Source: Clostridia bacterium
Lineage (GTDB): Bacteria > Bacillota > Clostridia > Oscillospirales > Acutalibacteraceae
Assembly: GCA_017441385.1 (NCBI GenBank)
Contig: JAFRXY010000107.1
Location: 17,382-81,381 of the forward strand
DNA: 64,000 nt
Direction of reading: 5' to 3'
The notes under the pieces are model-generated. The model saw nothing but the letters and a program-made list of their open reading frames with translations. It did not search any database and was not told where the DNA came from. Of the stretch, positions 8,946-16,597 are shown in pieces. Positions within the stretch are counted from its first letter, which is position 1. Every line of letters begins with the position of its first letter. The translations under genes and the position numbers were made by a program.

Positions 8946-10244
8946 TTAATCATATAATTCTATATGCTCCCAATCATGGTAAGCTTTGACTTTCTTCCAG
9001 TTTGTAAAGGCATGTTTGATCCTATAATACCAAGGATGTCCTCTGGTGTCCTTCATAGCAAACTCGCAGCCTTCGGGCAATCCTTTTTCTAGCTGCTTGA
9101 TCGTTTTGGCAGGCAGTACAGCATCTTCGATATACAGGTATTTAAGCGAACGGCATTCACACAGTTTTTCCGCGTTTTTTAATTTATTTCCGCCGATTTC
9201 AAGGAACTGTAACTCCTGAAGTTTGGTAAGCGGCGTGACGTCGGTGATTTTGTTGAATCGCAAATCCATGTATTTCAAATGCGGTAAATCCGCCAGAGGG
9301 GACAAATCCGAAATGCTGTTATCTGAAATAATCAGTATTTCCAGATCTTTCAGATTTCTCATCTCGCTGATGTCGGAAATATGATCCCAATGTCCCAGAT
9401 CCAGCAGTCTTAAATCCGTGCAATATTTAAATATAGGAGAAAATGTTTTTTCATCCGCGTAGGCTACCCATTCAGCAACAAGTGTGGAGAAGACCTGTAC
9501 ATCCGTGGGAATGTCATAAATCAGAATATGCAGCATCCACTTGAATTTTTTATCAGGATATTCATCCCGCAGTCTGCCCATTTCTTCATCGGTGACACCG
9601 CAGTCGCACATATCGAATTGCTGTATATTGGGAAATAATTCAATTGCGTATCGTATGTAATCCAGTTTTTTGATCTTTTTATTATCCAGACAGATGCTTT
9701 CCATGTTCCCGTCAATCGGAACGCCGTAAAGGCTCGATTGATAAACGCAATTCACATCGGGATTGTTCTGCCTGATTATCTGAATGACATCGTGCAACTG
9801 AGTTATAGGCGCAGTTCCTTCAATTTCAAACTGCTTCAGATTGTCAAAAGCAGAGAAAATTTCGGCATCCGCAATCATTTCAGCAGGAACGGTCAGATGC
9901 TCTGCATGACTGCTGTAGATGCTGTCACCGATTCTGACATTCCAAATAACAGTCACATTGCCGTTAAGCTCAGATGAAATTTTTTGAACTGTCGGCAGAG
10001 AAAGATCCAATGCACTCAAATCAAGGGTTTTCAGATGAGTAAATTCATTCAGAAAGGAGTAATCATTATACTCCGAAAAATCAGAATCGGATATGACAAG
10101 ATATTCTACGCTTTTATCATATTTTTTTCCGTCGATAATCACATAACTGATGGATAATACTCCTATAACCAGAAAAAGAAAAAGTACGCCAAAAAGATAA
10201 TACACAATTGTCTTGATTCTGTCAGCCATCCCAGTGCTTCTCAT
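8946..10244 (-). CDS. Membrane-anchored leucine-rich-repeat protein
   Basis: 432 residues from the ATG at 10244, 7 bases after GGGTGA. A basic start is followed by one membrane helix (IKTIVYYLFGVLFLFLVIGV), so the body should lie outside the cell. The repeats are of the internalin/bacterial LRR kind: LKTLDLSALDL, LRLLDLGHWDHISDISEM, LKDLEILIISDNSISDLSPL, LKYMDLRFNKITDVTPL and LQFLEIGGNKLKNAEKL. The C-terminus has FTNWKKVKAYHDWEHIEL. It shares its architecture, CDCG motif and tail with the protein at 20346-21665. It probably binds a protein or glycan at the surface; the ligand is unknown. Confidence 0.82.
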   Translation of the reverse strand: MRSTGMADRIKTIVYYLFGVLFLFLVIGVLSISYVIIDGKKYDKSVEYLVISDSDFSEYNDYSFLNEFTHLKTLDLSALDLSLPTVQKISSELNGNVTVIWNVRIGDSIYSSHAEHLTVPAEMIADAEIFSAFDNLKQFEIEGTAPITQLHDVIQIIRQNNPDVNCVYQSSLYGVPIDGNMESICLDNKKIKKLDYIRYAIELFPNIQQFDMCDCGVTDEEMGRLRDEYPDKKFKWMLHILIYDIPTDVQVFSTLVAEWVAYADEKTFSPIFKYCTDLRLLDLGHWDHISDISEMRNLKDLEILIISDNSISDLSPLADLPHLKYMDLRFNKITDVTPLTKLQELQFLEIGGNKLKNAEKLCECRSLKYLYIEDAVLPAKTIKQLEKGLPEGCEFAMKDTRGHPWYYRIKHAFTNWKKVKAYHDWEHIELYD

Positions 10245-10373
10245 TAACAAATCACCCGATAATTCAACTAAAAATGCAGACTCCAAAAACTTTGAAATTC
10301 ATTATAACAGAAGTATTTCCGAAATGCAATCATTATTGTATTAAATTTCAAAAAACAAAGGGGGATTTGCCAC

Positions 10374-10417
10374 AAAAAGCTTCTTCTTACATTGCTGAAC
10401 ACTGAAAGAAGAAGCTT
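10374..10417 (-). terminator. Terminator of the spoIIIA operon
   Basis: Perfect 12-bp arms AAGCTTCTTCTT / AAGAAGAAGCTT around a 17-base loop; on the minus strand the second arm leads into TTTTT. It lies just after the spoIIIAH stop codon. Confidence 0.8.
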
Positions 10418-10425
10418 GATAACCG

Positions 10426-10968
10426 TTATTTTACCGGCGTGACAATGATATTGGAAATATCTGCACCGGTCTGTGAAATGATGATTTCCGTGATGACGGA
10501 AACCTTTTCGCTTGTCAGTCCGTCCGATTCCGGAATCAGCACCGAAACTTTGTCGCCGTTGATCAGCACCATGCAGTCGCTGAAACCCTTCGCCCTGATC
10601 AGCGTTTCAGCGGTGTTTTCCAGCTGAATGTTTTTGACGTGAGCGGTTCGCGCTTCCAATGCCTGCGCTCTTGTCGCCGAATCAGACGTAGTGTCCCTTA
10701 GCTGCTTTTCCAGTTCGTCCAGCACCTTGTCGCGGGCTGTCTGACGTTCCAGACGGCTTTCAGCGAGCGCTCCGTTCTCCTTCGCCGCTGAACCGGCATT
10801 CAGCTGAGCCGAAACAAATTCCGCCTTGCCGAAGTCGGATTCCGACACATCCGTACGTGCCGGTGCAATAAAACGCTCGGTCGGCGCAAACTGCCAGTTG
10901 AGATATACCGCCGCGCCGAGCGCCAGTACGAGTCCCGCAAGAATCACATGCCTTTTACCGTTTTTCAT
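10426..10968 (-). CDS. spoIIIAH: Stage III sporulation protein AH
   Basis: Mother-cell protein whose extracellular domain binds forespore SpoIIQ to build the intercompartment channel in engulfed sporangia. 180 residues: basic N-terminus, one membrane helix (about 7-24), a variable Ala/Glu-rich coiled stretch, then the conserved ring-building (YscJ-like) domain from about residue 100: DELEKQLRD, NIQLENTAETLIRAKGFSDCMVLI and VSVLIPESDGLTSEKVSVITEII. ATG 8 bases after GGAGG. Last gene of the spoIIIA operon, 30 bases after spoIIIAG. SpoIIQ is not in this window. Confidence 0.93.
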   Translation of the reverse strand: MKNGKRHVILAGLVLALGAAVYLNWQFAPTERFIAPARTDVSESDFGKAEFVSAQLNAGSAAKENGALAESRLERQTARDKVLDELEKQLRDTTSDSATRAQALEARTAHVKNIQLENTAETLIRAKGFSDCMVLINGDKVSVLIPESDGLTSEKVSVITEIIISQTGADISNIIVTPVK

Positions 10969-10998
10969 AAGAATTACCTCCGTATTTTATGCAATTGA

Positions 10999-11607
10999 TT
11001 ATTTCATTCGGGTGACGCACACCCTGTTGGAGCTTGTACCCAGAGCGGTCGTCACCACATTTACGATCTGCTGACGAACGTGAATGTCGTCCGCTCCGCT
11101 GCAAAGCACCACAACGCCGGCGACAGTCGGAGTGATCTCCTTGAGGATCAGGGGTTCCTCTCCCCTGCCCCCGTCGATCAGTATCAGACTTTCCTCGCCG
11201 CTTCGCTTTTCGTCCCGGCTGACACGCCCGTCGGGTGCGGAATCCTCCGACAGCGCCGAAGTCGTTTTCTGCTGGCTGGCGTAGACATATTCCCTGCCGC
11301 ATTCCAGCGTGACCATTACCTTTGTCCGGCCGGCGCCGTCAATGGATGAAATCAGCTCGGTCAGTCGGCTTTCCAGCCTTGCGGTGTATTCGTCCTGATC
11401 TTCGCCTGCGGCAAGGTATGTCGCGGGTTCTGTGGAAGTTTTCGTAGCATCGCCCCCGAAAAAATCCGAAATAAAGAGGATGGCGATGGCTCCCAAGCCC
11501 ACCGCAAGAAGAATTCTGACCCGCTGCTCCGATTTTTCGGGCGAAAACAGAAACTCTCCCAGTCTGCCGCTGTGCAGCGCTTTCCTAATGCTCTCCAGAT
11601 AGCTCAC
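10999..11607 (-). CDS. spoIIIAG: Stage III sporulation protein AG
   Basis: Forms a large ring in the mother-cell/forespore channel. 202 residues, one membrane helix (about 30-50, RILLAVGLGAIAILFISDF) and a periplasmic-type domain with LESRLTELISSIDGAGRTKVMVTLECG and ITPTVAGVVVLCSGADD, hallmark SpoIIIAG segments; it ends with VNVVTTALGTSSNRVCVTRM. The assigned GTG lies right against AAAGGAA, so the true start may be a few codons further in. It follows spoIIIAF by 6 bases. Confidence 0.92.
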   Translation of the reverse strand: MSYLESIRKALHSGRLGEFLFSPEKSEQRVRILLAVGLGAIAILFISDFFGGDATKTSTEPATYLAAGEDQDEYTARLESRLTELISSIDGAGRTKVMVTLECGREYVYASQQKTTSALSEDSAPDGRVSRDEKRSGEESLILIDGGRGEEPLILKEITPTVAGVVVLCSGADDIHVRQQIVNVVTTALGTSSNRVCVTRMK

Positions 11608-11613
11608 TTCCTT

Positions 11614-12090
11614 TCATTTGCCCGTCCTTACCTCCGGTTCAAAGCCGATGTAAGGGCGCAGCAGCTCTTTTACCTTCTCCCTGTTTACGTCCTCATTTTT
11701 CAGGATCACCTCCACCTGTCCAATAGATATGCAGCCGTCCCCGGAATTATCCATGGTCACGGACACACTTTTGTATGATATTCCCGCGCCGTCCAGAACT
11801 CTTTCCAGATTCCGCTCCAGATAGGAGGCGTAAATTCCCTTGGCGCTGCTCTCCAATTCTTCTTCCAGCCCGGCGTTTTCATACTGCTCCGCTTCAAATG
11901 AATGATGCTTTATTCCCAGCGTGAAATTCCTGACCGCCATGAAGGGGCGCAGCAGCACACACAGAAGCATCAGCGACACAAGCATTCCTAAGATTCTCCG
12001 GCTGCTGCCGCCGGGAAATACCATCGACAGCATGGCGCTCAGAAGGCAGGCGCAGCAGACCGCGCCCGCCCATTCCCTGACATTTTCCAA
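11614..12090 (-). CDS. spoIIIAF: Stage III sporulation protein AF
   Basis: 158 residues. Two membrane helices at the N-terminus (about 8-25 and 33-52) are followed by a soluble domain with LRPFMAVRNF and EVILKNEDVNREKVKELLRPYIGFEPE, matching the SpoIIIAF ring-forming domain of the channel complex. TTG start behind a G-rich site (GGGGGG) 11 bases away. It sits 25 bases after spoIIIAE and 6 before spoIIIAG. Confidence 0.9.
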   Translation of the reverse strand: MENVREWAGAVCCACLLSAMLSMVFPGGSSRRILGMLVSLMLLCVLLRPFMAVRNFTLGIKHHSFEAEQYENAGLEEELESSAKGIYASYLERNLERVLDGAGISYKSVSVTMDNSGDGCISIGQVEVILKNEDVNREKVKELLRPYIGFEPEVRTGK

Positions 12091-12115
12091 AATAATTTTT
12101 TCCCCCCCTGCATCT

Positions 12116-13270
12116 TCACGTAACGCGCTGCATGATCACCACCATTGCGCCGAGCGTCAGCAGGAAAAGAGAAAATACCAGCGTTCCCATGAGCAGCGAA
12201 AGGGTAGCGGACAGGGATTTCATCAGCTTTTGCAGCCCGTCGAGCTGCATGGTATCGCACACCGCCTCCCCTATTCCCGCCACGAAGCTCCACAGCAGCG
12301 TCCTCACCAGCACCGGCAGAAAAACATAGGCCGTTGCGATAATCCCGAACGCGCCCACGGAATTGCGCAGGTAATGCATTCCGCTCCTTATGGAAAGATA
12401 GGCCTCGCTCACAGCGCCGCCCACCACCGGCACCGAACCGGAGATGACGAATTTGGCCGCCCGCGTGCCGACGCTGTCCGCCGAAGCGGAGATGATTCCG
12501 CTGATGCCCAGCACGGCGGAAATGAGCACCGCCGTAAAGCCGAGAATCCACTTGGCGTACTTCTCGAAAAAACGGATCACCGCGTCCACTCTCGCCCCTT
12601 CCGACACCGCCGAAACGCAGGACAGCGCCAGAAATATCCGCAGCATCGGCATGACGATTTCATCCGCGCAGAGTGAAGCCGCCCCCACCGCGCCTGTGAG
12701 GAAGGCGCTGTATCCTGCGGCGGAAGCGGTCTGTCCGTTGGAGATCAACAGTCCCGCAAAGACCGCTCCGAAACTCTCATTGAAGCGCAATGCGGTTTCG
12801 GTCGCCTTTCCCGCCTCATCCACCAGTCCCGCAACAGGAAGGACAACCGTCATCCCCACCGCCAGCGAGGTGACTGCGTTCAGAGAAGGCGACAGGGAGG
12901 ATTCCGCGACAAACTCGCCGCCTTTCAGCACCGAAGCGAAAAGCAGCAGGGCGAGCATTGCCCCCAGCGCGGCCAGAGGCGCCTTCATTTCCTCATTCGC
13001 CATTGTCAGAACCGAGTCAAGCACCCCTCCGGCATTCAGCGAGGACACGGAGGAAATATCACCGAAGTCAACGCCCGCCTGCTTCAGACTGTCGGCGGCA
13101 TCCTCCGGCAGTCCGTCAAACGTCCGCCGGAATTCACCCGCTTCATACTGCGCCTGCACGTCGAATTCCTCCGCACCCAATACCCTTGTCCCCCCGGCAA
13201 ACAGCGCAAGGCACAGACAGACCGGCAGAGCAAAACATTTCTTCCACATCGAATTATGAATCAATCTCAT
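12116..13270 (-). CDS. spoIIIAE: Stage III sporulation protein AE
   Basis: The large polytopic subunit of the channel, 384 residues. A cleavable-looking signal peptide (FALPVCLCLALFAGGTRVLGA) is followed by a soluble stretch and about eight membrane helices. Family segments include LNAGGVLDSVLTMANEE, LSPSLNAVTSLAVGMTVVLP, SNGQTASAAGYSAFLTG and ISGSVPVVGGAVSEAYLSI. It overlaps spoIIIAD by 4 bases, indicating translational coupling. Confidence 0.93.
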   Translation of the reverse strand: MRLIHNSMWKKCFALPVCLCLALFAGGTRVLGAEEFDVQAQYEAGEFRRTFDGLPEDAADSLKQAGVDFGDISSVSSLNAGGVLDSVLTMANEEMKAPLAALGAMLALLLFASVLKGGEFVAESSLSPSLNAVTSLAVGMTVVLPVAGLVDEAGKATETALRFNESFGAVFAGLLISNGQTASAAGYSAFLTGAVGAASLCADEIVMPMLRIFLALSCVSAVSEGARVDAVIRFFEKYAKWILGFTAVLISAVLGISGIISASADSVGTRAAKFVISGSVPVVGGAVSEAYLSIRSGMHYLRNSVGAFGIIATAYVFLPVLVRTLLWSFVAGIGEAVCDTMQLDGLQKLMKSLSATLSLLMGTLVFSLFLLTLGAMVVIMQRVT

Positions 13271-13656
13271 TTTCCCATTATCTCCAGCACAAGGGCCAGC
13301 ATCCTCCTGAAAAGCGGAAGGGCGACGATCAGCAGCGCCAGCCTGCCTCCCAGCTCGATTTTACCCGCAAGTGCGGACTGACCCGCATCGCGGCACAGAT
13401 CGGCGGCGGTCTGCACAGTGACGCAAATGCCAAATGATTTCAGCACCACACCAAACAATTCCGAATCAACGCCGCCCGCTTGGGCGAAAGAAGAAAATTC
13501 CTCGATCAGCGGAAGGACAAATTGCAACAGGAAAAGCGTCAGTACCACACCGCAGGCAATCAAAAGCAGCAGCGAAAGCTCAGGCTTCAGCTGGTTGACA
13601 GTGATGATCAGAACGCACATAACAAGTGCGGTTCCCACAAAAGCAAAGATATTCAT
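13267..13656 (-). CDS. spoIIIAD: Stage III sporulation protein AD
   Basis: A 129-residue membrane protein with about four helices. It starts MNIFAFVGTALVMCVLIITV and contains QLKPELSLLLLIACGVVL and the conserved ELFGVVLKSFGICVTVQTAAD-like segment (here VVLKSFGICVTVQTAADLCR). SpoIIIAC and AD are paralogous small membrane proteins of the same channel. It overlaps both neighbours by 4 bases. Confidence 0.92.
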   Translation of the reverse strand: MNIFAFVGTALVMCVLIITVNQLKPELSLLLLIACGVVLTLFLLQFVLPLIEEFSSFAQAGGVDSELFGVVLKSFGICVTVQTAADLCRDAGQSALAGKIELGGRLALLIVALPLFRRMLALVLEIMGK

Positions 13657-13850
13657 AGTCCAAAGGTAGTCTTGACAGTTTCAAAGAGGGTGCTGATGCG
13701 GGAAATCATCATCATGAGAACCACTATGATCCCCGCCAATGTGGTCATCATCGCCTGTTCCTCCCTGCCTGCGCGAATCAGCACTTGATTGAGCACCGCA
13801 ACAATGATACCTATCGCGGCAATTTTAAAGATAAAATCAACGTCAGTCAT
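13653..13850 (-). CDS. spoIIIAC: Stage III sporulation protein AC
   Basis: A 65-residue protein of two membrane helices: DFIFKIAAIGIIVAVLNQVL, then REEQAMMTTLAGIIVVLMMM and a tail ISRISTLFETVKTTFGL, a near-textbook SpoIIIAC. The ATG at 13850 lies 9 bases after AAGGGG; an ATG three codons earlier abuts that site. A longer 144-codon reading through spoIIIAB in another frame is spurious. Confidence 0.92.
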   Translation of the reverse strand: MTDVDFIFKIAAIGIIVAVLNQVLIRAGREEQAMMTTLAGIIVVLMMMISRISTLFETVKTTFGL

Positions 13851-13873
13851 TTTTTTCATGCCCCTTCCGGCCA

Positions 13874-14380
13874 TCAGATCAATATAAGCGCTGCCACAGT
13901 CCCAAAGGAAAGCCAGAGCGCAACAGCAAGCCTTCCCTCGGTTTCGCACTTTGCCTTCGCGGAATCTATCAGGAACGCCAGCTGCTCGTCCGCCAGCGCA
14001 AGAGTTTCCACAGCCCCCTCCGTATCCATGCCGCCGATTCTTCCGGCAACGGAACAAAGCATCGCAGCGTCTTCCTCTGTCAGGCAAAGCGAATCCATCA
14101 TGGAACCAAGCGTATCCGAAAAGGAGGTGGCAAAGTCAGAATAACGTGTTTTTTCCCGTAAAATCCGGCTGAATTGACTGGTGTCCGCACCATGGTCGAT
14201 TTCACAGGCAATGTCGTCAAGACTCATTCCGACATGGGAAATATACTGTTTCACACTCCTGAAATAATTCCTGATGAGTTCCAGTCCCTTGACCCTTCCG
14301 GCCATACGGGATCGCTTTTCAACCCCAAACAGAAAGGCCGACAGGACGATACATACGCCGCAGAGAAACCTAACTACCAT
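13874..14380 (-). CDS. spoIIIAB: Stage III sporulation protein AB
   Basis: 168 residues from the ATG at 14380, 9 bases after GAGG; this overlaps the end of spoIIIAA by 11 bases. An N-terminal helix (VRFLCGVCIVLSAFLFGV) and a C-terminal helix (AVALWLSFGTVAALILI) flank a helical domain with RVKGLELIRNYFRSVKQYI and GRIGGMDTEGAVETLALAD. The fold recalls GspF-type inner-membrane proteins of secretion systems, in keeping with SpoIIIAA as the ATPase. Confidence 0.9.
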   Translation of the reverse strand: MVVRFLCGVCIVLSAFLFGVEKRSRMAGRVKGLELIRNYFRSVKQYISHVGMSLDDIACEIDHGADTSQFSRILREKTRYSDFATSFSDTLGSMMDSLCLTEEDAAMLCSVAGRIGGMDTEGAVETLALADEQLAFLIDSAKAKCETEGRLAVALWLSFGTVAALILI

Positions 14381-15281
14381 TGACATCGACCTCATAGACG
14401 CCTTCCAACTCACAGCGGGCACTACCGCCCCGAAGCAGAGCTATTTTTTTAAAAGCGCCCGATTTCAGGAGATTCTTAACGGGCGTTCTTCTGTAAAGCT
14501 CAATAACATTACAGGCGTGTGCACTGGCAATTATCACAATTCCGGCGTTGATCACTTCGCCGACGGCCTTTGCTTCATTACCTCCGCCTATTTCGTCACA
14601 GATAATGACATCGGGTGAAAGCGTCCTGACCGCATTGAGAATTCCTTCCCCTTTCGGATAACCACTGAGTACGTCGCAAAAGGTTCCTACAGTGTTGCAA
14701 GGCTGTCCGCGTGACATGGCGGCCAATTCCAAGCGCTCATCCACCAGCACGGTTTTTTGGTAATACGGAGCGGATGAGAGTTTCAATGCGATATCTTTTA
14801 TAAGTGTGGTTTTTCCACTGCACGGAGGACCGGCAATGAGAATTCCGGTGATAGTATCCTCGAAGAGCTTCTCAAATATCCCATCGGAGCAACCGGGAAA
14901 TTCACCGGCAATTCTGATATTGAGAGAGGAAATATACCTGACGGTGCGATTACCGGATTTGTCCACACAAGCTGTCCCACAGATTCCCACCCTGTTTCCA
15001 CCGGGCAATGTGATAAAACCGCTCGATAGTTCCTCCTGATGGCTATAGACGGAATAGTCACAAATTGTTTCAAAGCAACCGCGTAGATCGTCAGAAGTAA
15101 GGCATTTCTCCCCTTCAATCAAGCAATGTCCATCGGATAACATAGCCACAGCCGGTCTGCCAACTCTGAGCCGAATTTCATTGACATAATTCCCATACTT
15201 TCCGAACAGATCGCGGACGCTTCCTTTCAGATAATCCGGAAGATATCTGATAACGATCTCGCAGTTTCTCTCTGAATTCAT
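14370..15281 (-). CDS. spoIIIAA: Stage III sporulation protein AA (ATPase)
   Basis: Motor ATPase of the SpoIIIA-SpoIIQ channel, related to GspE/VirB11-type secretion ATPases. 303 residues from the ATG at 15281 (AGGAAG upstream); the reading frame extends further up but without a ribosome site. Landmarks: IRYLPDYLKGSVRDLFGKY, VNEIRLRVGRPAV, Walker A AGPPCSGKTTLIKD (about residue 165), Walker B-like PDVIICDEIGG and IASAHACNVIELYRRTP. First gene of the spoIIIAA-AH operon, preceded by a sigma-E-like promoter. Confidence 0.93.
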   Translation of the reverse strand: MNSERNCEIVIRYLPDYLKGSVRDLFGKYGNYVNEIRLRVGRPAVAMLSDGHCLIEGEKCLTSDDLRGCFETICDYSVYSHQEELSSGFITLPGGNRVGICGTACVDKSGNRTVRYISSLNIRIAGEFPGCSDGIFEKLFEDTITGILIAGPPCSGKTTLIKDIALKLSSAPYYQKTVLVDERLELAAMSRGQPCNTVGTFCDVLSGYPKGEGILNAVRTLSPDVIICDEIGGGNEAKAVGEVINAGIVIIASAHACNVIELYRRTPVKNLLKSGAFKKIALLRGGSARCELEGVYEVDVNGS

Positions 15282-15306
15282 GGATATTTCACTTCCTCTC
15301 ATGCCA

Positions 15307-15338
15307 GATGTATATTCAATTCTCATCCGTAATATGAC
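15307..15338 (-). promoter_or_regulatory. Candidate sigma-E promoter of spoIIIA
   Basis: On the minus strand GTCATATT (a good sigma-E -35) is followed after 16 bp by TATACATC (6 of 8 to CATACAHT). The start would fall near 15300, about 20 bases before the spoIIIAA ATG, leaving room for AGGAAG. The operon is known to be sigma-E dependent in Bacillus subtilis; the spacer here is 1-2 bp longer than usual. Confidence 0.5.
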
Positions 15339-15517
15339 GGATTTTCCATAAAATAGTCCGGCAATCTGTTCAATTTGTTCCACATGAAACAATTTCTGTT
15401 TGAAACTTTTCAGCATAATAACTTCATAATAATTTCACATCTGCTGATGTAACACTATGTTCATAAATCTATGATAGTATAAATTATAATAGAATACGAA
15501 AAAAAGAGGTAATTTCT

Positions 15518-16486
15518 TTGAAACACATCATCATTAACCGGAACGACGCGGGACAGCGGCTGAATAAATTCATTGAAAAGAGCTTTCCGGCCATTCCTTC
15601 CTCGCTGATGTACAAAAGCATACGCACGAAAAACATTAAAATCAACCGCAAACGCTGCACACCCGATCAAAAACTCTGTGAAGGTGATATACTTGACATA
15701 TGGCTCAAGGATGAATTCTTTGAGCAGCCTCCTCACAAATACGAATTCACCAACGCATCCGACGCGCTGGATGTCGTATACGAGGACGAAAATATTCTGA
15801 TTGCTAACAAGCCGCAAGGACTTATCGTGCATCCCGATGAAAATTACGAACCGGACACGCTGATCTTCCGCATACAGAAGTATCTCTACCAAAAGGGCGA
15901 ATACGAGCCTGACAAGGAGAACTCATTTACACCTGCTTTAGTCAACCGGATTGACCGCAACACGGTCGGTCTGGTCATTGCGGCCAAAAATGCTGCTTCT
16001 CTTCGCATTCTCAACGCCAAGATGAAGTCAAGGGAGATTCACAAGAAGTACCTTTGCCTTGTCTGCGGACGCCCCAGCCCCTCGGAAGCCACGCTTGATG
16101 GATTTTTGGAAAAAAACGAGCAGCAGAATCGCGTCTATATAGAAAAAAAGCGCTCGGAAAGCGGCAAGACCATCCGGACACACTACAAGGTACTGGATAC
16201 TATCAATGATTTCAGTCTGGTGGAAGTTGATCTGCTTACCGGACGGACACATCAAATACGCGCGCATATGGCTTCTATCGGTCATCCGCTGCTTGGGGAC
16301 GGGAAATACGGAACCAACCGGGTCAACCGCGCCACGGGGTATTTCAGACAGGCGCTCTGCTCTTACAAACTGAGCTTTGACTTCGTCACCGACGCGGAGG
16401 AACTGCAATATCTGAACGGCAGGAGCTTTGAGATCAAGGACATTCCCTTCCTGAAGGATTTTTACTCAGGCAAAATTCGGATGTAA
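15518..16486 (+). CDS. RluA-family rRNA/tRNA pseudouridine synthase
   Basis: 322 residues. An N-terminal S4-like RNA-binding domain (DAGQRLNKFIEKSF, SLMYKSIRTKNIKIN, EGDILDIWL) precedes the catalytic domain. The active-site motif is NRIDRNTVGLV, where the family usually reads HRLDRDTSG; the catalytic Asp is kept. Other marks: ILIANKPQGLIVHP, RTHYKVL and LLTGRTHQIRAHMASIGHPLLGD split across the usual LxTGRxHQIR motif. The exact target uridine (RluC- or RluD-like) cannot be set. TTG start 8 bases after AGAGG; TATAAT at 15485-15490 is a likely -10, with a poor -35. Confidence 0.88.
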   Translation: MKHIIINRNDAGQRLNKFIEKSFPAIPSSLMYKSIRTKNIKINRKRCTPDQKLCEGDILDIWLKDEFFEQPPHKYEFTNASDALDVVYEDENILIANKPQGLIVHPDENYEPDTLIFRIQKYLYQKGEYEPDKENSFTPALVNRIDRNTVGLVIAAKNAASLRILNAKMKSREIHKKYLCLVCGRPSPSEATLDGFLEKNEQQNRVYIEKKRSESGKTIRTHYKVLDTINDFSLVEVDLLTGRTHQIRAHMASIGHPLLGDGKYGTNRVNRATGYFRQALCSYKLSFDFVTDAEELQYLNGRSFEIKDIPFLKDFYSGKIRM

Positions 16487-16521
16487 TGCTTCGCTACGAT
16501 GAATTTTTTTGAAAAGATAAC

Positions 16522-16559
16522 AAAAACGCCCTTGTTCCGCTGGGAAACAGGGCATTTTT
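16522..16559. terminator. Terminator between convergent genes
   Basis: Imperfect stem GCCCTTGTTCC / GGGAAACAGGGC with A-run before and T-run after, so it can work in both directions for the pseudouridine synthase (+) and rqcH (-). Confidence 0.75.
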
Positions 16560-16597
16560 GTCATGTTGTTTATTCTGTAAAGCTGTTTGGCGTTACA

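Noticed and set aside
13653..14087. 144-codon frame covering spoIIIAC
   Set aside because: Only the last 65 codons are SpoIIIAC; the rest overlaps spoIIIAB in another frame, and the good ribosome site lies before codon 80.
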